Made by a program: the position numbers and the translations under genes
Source of the DNA: DAISKN01 sp963716925
GTDB lineage: Bacteria; Acidobacteriota; Vicinamibacteria; Marinacidobacterales; SMYC01
Assembly: GCA_963716925.1 (NCBI GenBank)
Contig: CAVQUX010000025.1
Location: 682,001-746,000, forward strand
Reading direction: 5' to 3'
Length of the DNA stretch: 64,000 nucleotides
The notes under the pieces: generated by a model
Seen by the model: the letters and a program-made list of their open reading frames with translations, nothing else
Told to the model about the DNA's origin: nothing
Database searches by the model: none
In this document: positions 60,455 to 64,000 of the stretch, one piece after another
Layout: every line of letters begins with the position of its first letter
Position numbering within the stretch: position 1 is the stretch's first letter

Positions 60455-61579
60455 ATGGCCTTGAAGCTCACCGAGCGGCAGGCGACGACGGTCGCGACCG
60501 CGGTCACCATCCTCGCCACAGTGGTCATCGTTCTCGCCGCGGTCGGGATGTTCTGGCTCCTGGCGCATTTCCTTCGCACCTTCTCCGGAGTCTTCCTGCC
60601 GCTCGCGGTGGGCGCTGTCGCGGCGCTCGTCTGCCAGCCGTATTACCAGTTTCTTCGAACGAAGGCCCGGCTCCCGCGTGCGCTCGCGCTCATCGCCGTC
60701 GTGCTCTCCTTCCTCCTTCCCATCGGTGCCTTCTTCGGGTTCTTCGGGACGCTCCTCGTACAACAGGTGGTGGAGCTGGTCTCGCACTTTCCCGAGTGGT
60801 GGAGGAGCGCGTCGACGAGCCTTCGCGATCGATGGCCGGAGCTTCGGGAGTTCCTCGAAAGCCCGATCGGAACCCGAATCCGCGAGGCCGTCGAGGGCAT
60901 GCAGGATCAGATCGTCTCCGGTCTCGGGGGGGTGGGAGGCACGGCGCTTTCCGCCGGCGCCGGAGTGGTGCGCGGTATCGGCGGTTTTCTCGGCTGGGTG
61001 GTTCTCCCCGTCTACTTCGTGTTCTTCCTTACGATCGAGCGGCCCCGGGTGGACGGGGACCACCTGCTTCCGTTCCTCAAGCCCGATACCCGCAAGGACG
61101 TGATCTACCTCGTCCAGGAGTTCGTGAACATCGTGGTGGCGTTCTTCCGGGGCCAGCTCATCATCGCTTTCCTGCAGGGCCTCCTGTTCGCCGTGGGCTT
61201 CAGCATCGTCGGGCTGCGCTACGGGTTCGTCATCGGGCTCCTGCTGGGCTTCTTGAACGTGGTCCCCTACCTCGGAAGCATCATCGGGCTCGGCGCTGCC
61301 CTCCCGCTCGCGCTGTTTCAGGACGGGGGTGGATGGCCCAAGGTCGCGTTCGTGCTCCTGGTGTTTCTCGTGGTCCAGCTGATCGAGGGCTATGTCCTGA
61401 CGCCGCGCATCATGGGAGAGCGGACGGGCCTCCACCCGCTCGCGATCATCGTCGCGGTGTTCTTCTGGGGACAGGCGCTCGGCGGGATCATGGGTATGAT
61501 CTTCGCCATCCCCCTCACCGCGTTTCTCGCGTCTCTGCTGAGACTGGTGAAGGAGAAATATATTACGGAGCTGGTCTAG
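60455..61579 (+). CDS. AI-2E family transporter
   Basis: About 374 aa, eight-helix exporter family (YdiK/TqsA/PerM). First helices TILATVVIVLAAVGMFWLLA and FLPLAVGAVAALVCQPYYQF; a cytoplasmic amphipathic region SASTSLRDRWPELREFLES; later helices IIAFLQGLLFAVGFSIVGLR, LLLGFLNVVPYLGSIIGLGA and VVQLIEGYVLTPRIMGERTG with the conserved GLHPLAIIVAVFFWGQALGG. Substrate (autoinducer-2, Na+/H+ or other) is not predictable. ATG 60455 is chosen on the predicted promoter. It converges on the VOC gene with a 4-base overlap. Confidence 0.9.
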   Translation: MALKLTERQATTVATAVTILATVVIVLAAVGMFWLLAHFLRTFSGVFLPLAVGAVAALVCQPYYQFLRTKARLPRALALIAVVLSFLLPIGAFFGFFGTLLVQQVVELVSHFPEWWRSASTSLRDRWPELREFLESPIGTRIREAVEGMQDQIVSGLGGVGGTALSAGAGVVRGIGGFLGWVVLPVYFVFFLTIERPRVDGDHLLPFLKPDTRKDVIYLVQEFVNIVVAFFRGQLIIAFLQGLLFAVGFSIVGLRYGFVIGLLLGFLNVVPYLGSIIGLGAALPLALFQDGGGWPKVAFVLLVFLVVQLIEGYVLTPRIMGERTGLHPLAIIVAVFFWGQALGGIMGMIFAIPLTAFLASLLRLVKEKYITELV

Positions 61580-62106
61580 GCTCCTCCGCCCATCGCGGCT
61601 TGAGCCCGCTTCGCCATCTGCTTCGGCGTCAGGTCTTCCTTGTGGGTCGCGACGGACCACTCGTGGCCGAAGGGATCCTTCAGCTTGCCGTAGCGGTCGC
61701 CCCAGAACATGTCCTGAACCGGCATGACCACCGCAGCTCCCGCAGCCACCGCCTTGCCGGTGAACGCGTCCACGTTCTTGACGTAGAGAAAGACACTCTG
61801 CGCCGAGCCTCCGAGGGTCTCGGGAGACTTCGCTCCCATTTCCGGCCACTCGTCCCCGAGCATGAGGCGGGAGTCGCCGATCTGAAGCTCGGCGTGCGAG
61901 ACTTTGCCGCCCGGACCCAGCATCCGCATCTTTTCCTTGGCTCCGAAAGCACGCTTGTAGAAGTCGATGGCGCCCGCCGCCCCGCGGCACACCAGATACG
62001 GGGTCACCGTACGGTATCCGGCGGGAATCGCCTGGGCCTTCTTCTTCGCCGCGGTCTTTGCCCTCTTGCTCGACTTCTTCTTCGAAACCTTCTTTCTCGA
62101 CGCCAT
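61576..62106 (-). CDS. VOC/glyoxalase-fold protein (PhnB-like) with basic N-terminal tail
   Basis: 176 aa. Residues 1-25 form a Lys/Arg-rich tail (ASRKKVSKKKSSKRAKTAAK) possibly binding nucleic acid. The VOC domain follows: TVTPYLVCRGAAGAIDFYKR, FGAKEKMRM, VSHAELQIGDSRLMLGDEWP, FLYVKNVDAF and the end GDRYGKLKDPFGHEWSVATH, a classic PhnB-type pattern with His/Glu metal-ligand candidates. Function unknown. A start further upstream at 62145 would lack support. Confidence 0.86.
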   Translation of the reverse strand: MASRKKVSKKKSSKRAKTAAKKKAQAIPAGYRTVTPYLVCRGAAGAIDFYKRAFGAKEKMRMLGPGGKVSHAELQIGDSRLMLGDEWPEMGAKSPETLGGSAQSVFLYVKNVDAFTGKAVAAGAAVVMPVQDMFWGDRYGKLKDPFGHEWSVATHKEDLTPKQMAKRAQAAMGGGA

Positions 62107-62170
62107 ACTGGTTCGTCCTCCTCGACGGGGCCGTAATCCTAGCATCCGGCGGAAGCGGCGGCAATCGGTT

Positions 62171-63775
62171 TCAGGGGTTGGTCACCGCTTTCGATTTCGC
62201 CCCGGCCACCATGGCGCGGACGTCCGCGAGAAGCTTCTTCGCGTCGTAGACGATTCCATCCTTGATGGTGTACTTGACGCCCCCGACGCGCGCCGGCTGG
62301 TTGTTCTCGTCGAGCTTGATGGCGCCCGTACCGTAGAGCACCTTGAGGTTCCGGAGCGGGTTCTCCTCCACCACCACGAAGTCCGCGAGCTTTCCCGGCT
62401 CGACCGTTCCGATCGTGTCCGCGCGGCCGAGGGCCTCGGCGCCCTTCAGCGTCGCGGCGCGGATGACCTCGAGCGGATGGAATCCCGCCTCGCGCAGGAG
62501 CTCGAGCTCGCGGATATAGTCGAACCCGTAGAGCTTGTAGATGAACCCCGAGTCCGAACCGGTGGCCACTCTCCCGCCGCGGTTCTTGTACTCGTTCACG
62601 AACGCCATCCAGAGGCGGTAGTTCTCCTTCCACGCCACCTCGTCCTCGGTCGTCCAGTAGAACCAGTAGGAGCCGTGCGCCTTGCGGTTGGGCGAATAGA
62701 ACTGGGAGAGCGAGGGAAGGGTGTAATCGTCGTGCCACTCGGCACGATAGGCCCGCATCACGTCGCGGCTCGCCTCGTAGATGGTGAACGTCGGGACCAG
62801 GGTGAAGTCGAGGGAGATGAGCTCGTTCATGACCGCGTTCCACCGGTCGCTGAACGGGGGCGCCGCCTGGGCCCAGAGCCGGCCGGCGTTTCCGAACCGA
62901 TCCTGTTCGTTGTTGTAGTTGTAGTCGAGCGGAAAATTCTGGATCGTGCGATCGACGAACAGCGCCTCGGGAAGACCGTACCAGTGCTCCATGCTGGTGA
63001 GGCCCCACCGGGCGGAGTCGAGAACGTTGTTCCACGCCACGTTCAACTGCGAGTGGTGGCAGGCGGTCCTCAGGTTCTGTTTCTTCGCCTCGTCGAGCGC
63101 GGCCTGCATGACGTCGGGGCGTTCGCCGAGGAACTTGATGCCGTCCGCCCCCGCGGCGGCGATCTCCCGCACCCAGGCCCTGGCTTCCTCCGGGGTCGAG
63201 ATCGCGGTTTCGGTTCCCTGCCCGAAGGCGACGTACGCGGCGAGCCTCGGAGCGGTAATCTCGTTCTTCTCGCTCTTGGCCCGGTGCGTTTTCGTCCACT
63301 CCAGCCCGTTCATGCTCCCGGGATCGCGAACCGTGGTGATGCCGTGGCCCATCCACAGCTTGAACACGTACTCCGCCGGGGTTCCCTGGGGCGCCCCGCC
63401 GATGTGGCCGTGCATGTCGATGAAGCCGGGAAGAACGTACATTCCCTCGAGGTTCAGCTCCTTGTCTCCTGCTCCGGCTTTCGGGCGGCGGGCGGGGTCG
63501 ACTCCGACTCCGGGATAGCCGACGCTCTGCACGCTCCGGATCCGGTTGCCCTCGACCACGATGTCCACCGGCCCGACCGGCGGCGCTCCCGTGCCGTCGA
63601 TCAAGGTCGCGCCGCGGAGGATGAGGCGCGCAAACGGGCCTTCCCCCTCGGAGCGCGGCGGCGCCTCGAGCACGGACTCGATCGAGGTGATATCTTGTTC
63701 CTGCGCCGCGGCCGCGAACGTCGCAAACGATTTCAACAGGCCGAGCGCGAGAGTGAGCAGGATGAAGCGTCGCAT
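62171..63775 (-). CDS. Exported amidohydrolase (imidazolonepropionase-like)
   Basis: 534 aa with a signal sequence (FILLTLALGLLKSFATFAAA). Amidohydrolase motifs: TLIDGTGAPPVGPVDIVVEG, metal pair HxH in FIDMHGHIGG, HGITTVRDPG, a late His in ACHHSQLN and HWYGLPE region, Asp in ATGSDSGFIYKLYG, and C-terminal GTVEPGKLADFVVVEENPL. Such secreted amidohydrolases include prolidase-, imidazolonepropionase- and peptidase-like enzymes; the substrate is not predictable. The ATG has an AGGAGG ribosome-binding site. Divergent from the last gene. Confidence 0.88.
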   Translation of the reverse strand: MRRFILLTLALGLLKSFATFAAAAQEQDITSIESVLEAPPRSEGEGPFARLILRGATLIDGTGAPPVGPVDIVVEGNRIRSVQSVGYPGVGVDPARRPKAGAGDKELNLEGMYVLPGFIDMHGHIGGAPQGTPAEYVFKLWMGHGITTVRDPGSMNGLEWTKTHRAKSEKNEITAPRLAAYVAFGQGTETAISTPEEARAWVREIAAAGADGIKFLGERPDVMQAALDEAKKQNLRTACHHSQLNVAWNNVLDSARWGLTSMEHWYGLPEALFVDRTIQNFPLDYNYNNEQDRFGNAGRLWAQAAPPFSDRWNAVMNELISLDFTLVPTFTIYEASRDVMRAYRAEWHDDYTLPSLSQFYSPNRKAHGSYWFYWTTEDEVAWKENYRLWMAFVNEYKNRGGRVATGSDSGFIYKLYGFDYIRELELLREAGFHPLEVIRAATLKGAEALGRADTIGTVEPGKLADFVVVEENPLRNLKVLYGTGAIKLDENNQPARVGGVKYTIKDGIVYDAKKLLADVRAMVAGAKSKAVTNP

Positions 63776-63790
63776 GTCGTCCTCCTGGAA

Positions 63791-64000
63791 GTGCGCACCT
63801 ATCTTATTCCCGTTCGCCGCTCTCGTCGTCGCCGGCCCGGAGGGGGGACGCCTACTCGAGGAGACCGTCGCCGCCCACGGCGGGCTCGAGCGGTTTCGCG
63901 CGGTCCGCGACTGGAGCATCGTCGCCGACCGCAGGCTCGAGGGCGATTCCATGGTGAACGAGATCTACGAGGAGTACCTCCTTCGCGACGGCTCCGCCGA
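63791..64000 (+). CDS. Start of a hypothetical exported protein (cut by the window end; start uncertain)
   Basis: The convincing reading is ILFPFAALVVAGPEGGRLLE, then ETVAAHGGLERFRAVRDWSI and VADRRLEGDSM, a signal sequence followed by the start of a periplasmic lipoprotein-sorting-like protein (the HGGLERF..V.DW pattern recurs in such proteins). That frame (starting at 63792) has no ATG/GTG/TTG before it; the GTG at 63791 is one base out of frame. A one-base indel near 63800 or an unusual start would explain it. Function unknown. Confidence 0.5.
   Translation, partial: MRTYLIPVRRSRRRRPGGGTPTRGDRRRPRRARAVSRGPRLEHRRRPQARGRFHGERDLRGVPPSRRLRR

Noticed and set aside
60127..60579. N-terminal extension of the coiled-coil protein
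   Set aside because: The frame is open, but the residues are not coiled coil, overlap the divergent promoter region, and ATG 60126 has a good GAGGAG site.
60299..62164. Charged minus-strand frame opposite the AI-2E transporter
   Set aside because: Asp/Glu/His-rich translation without motifs, opposite a membrane protein whose hydrophobic codons produce such a pattern.
1..64000. CRISPR arrays, transposases, integrases, tRNA and rRNA genes
   Set aside because: Read through on both strands; no direct-repeat array, no DDE or recombinase motifs and no cloverleaf or rRNA sequence were found. A tRNAscan or Infernal run would be decisive.

Overview
The window is a GC-rich, gene-dense bacterial chromosome segment, most likely from an uncultured Acidobacteriota (Thermoanaerobaculia/Vicinamibacteria-like) metagenome-assembled genome. 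This assignment is inference. It rests on four ADOP-type FtsX/MacB permeases (two coupled to PadR regulators), a DUF2934 protein, a PEP-CTERM remnant, and many Tat-exported sugar enzymes with DUF1080, GH172 and Gfo/Idh/MocA domains. I see no rRNA, tRNA, CRISPR array, transposase or integrase.

Layout. 1-4.4 kb: start of a family 5 solute-binding lipoprotein, then metX-metY-CoA-binding protein (methionine/sulfur assimilation), DUF2934 and a phospholipid-methyltransferase-like protein, closed by an octamer inverted repeat. 4.4-12 kb: ADOP permease with PadR, mnmA-DUF1989, second ADOP permease. 12-18.8 kb: MBL-fold enzyme, MOSC protein, secreted arginase-like protein, then an iron-uptake operon (TonB receptor, PiuC dioxygenase, PepSY protein) behind a clear promoter and a palindromic operator. 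19-26 kb: degenerate PEP-CTERM gene and phosphodiesterase-TPR protein converging on an operon of receiver, lone DHp protein, carbamoyltransferase and SGNH hydrolase. 26-36 kb: sugar-oxidation/glycoside region (GH172, DUF6786, aldose dehydrogenase, DUF1080, crystallin lipoprotein, Gfo/Idh/MocA, GMC oxidoreductase plus its Tat small subunit, an unknown 415-aa protein). 36-43 kb: Tat-exported PatB-like aminotransferase, YjbQ, DinB, GNAT, glycolipid-binding protein, PadR plus third ADOP permease. 43-54 kb: GH67N-like lipoprotein with esterase, lone ketosynthase, fourth ADOP permease, AhpD-like protein, Fe-S reductase, small membrane proteins, Xaa-Pro peptidase. 54-64 kb: lipoprotein, porin-like barrel, agmatinase, a 910-residue coiled-coil protein, AI-2E exporter, VOC protein, amidohydrolase, and the start of one more gene.

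One feature cuts across the annotation. Five otherwise intact genes between 2 and 24 kb (metY, arginase-like, TonB receptor, phosphodiesterase-TPR, SGNH) carry single-base indels, and the PEP-CTERM gene there carries several. I find none inside genes from 24 to about 63.7 kb. This looks more like a poorly polished stretch of contig than biological decay, though the PEP-CTERM gene may be truly degenerate.

The best candidates for new biology are the REC/DHp/carbamoyltransferase/SGNH operon with a hairpin one base before a start codon, the periplasmic sugar-oxidation locus, the Tat-exported PLP enzyme, and the long coiled-coil protein.
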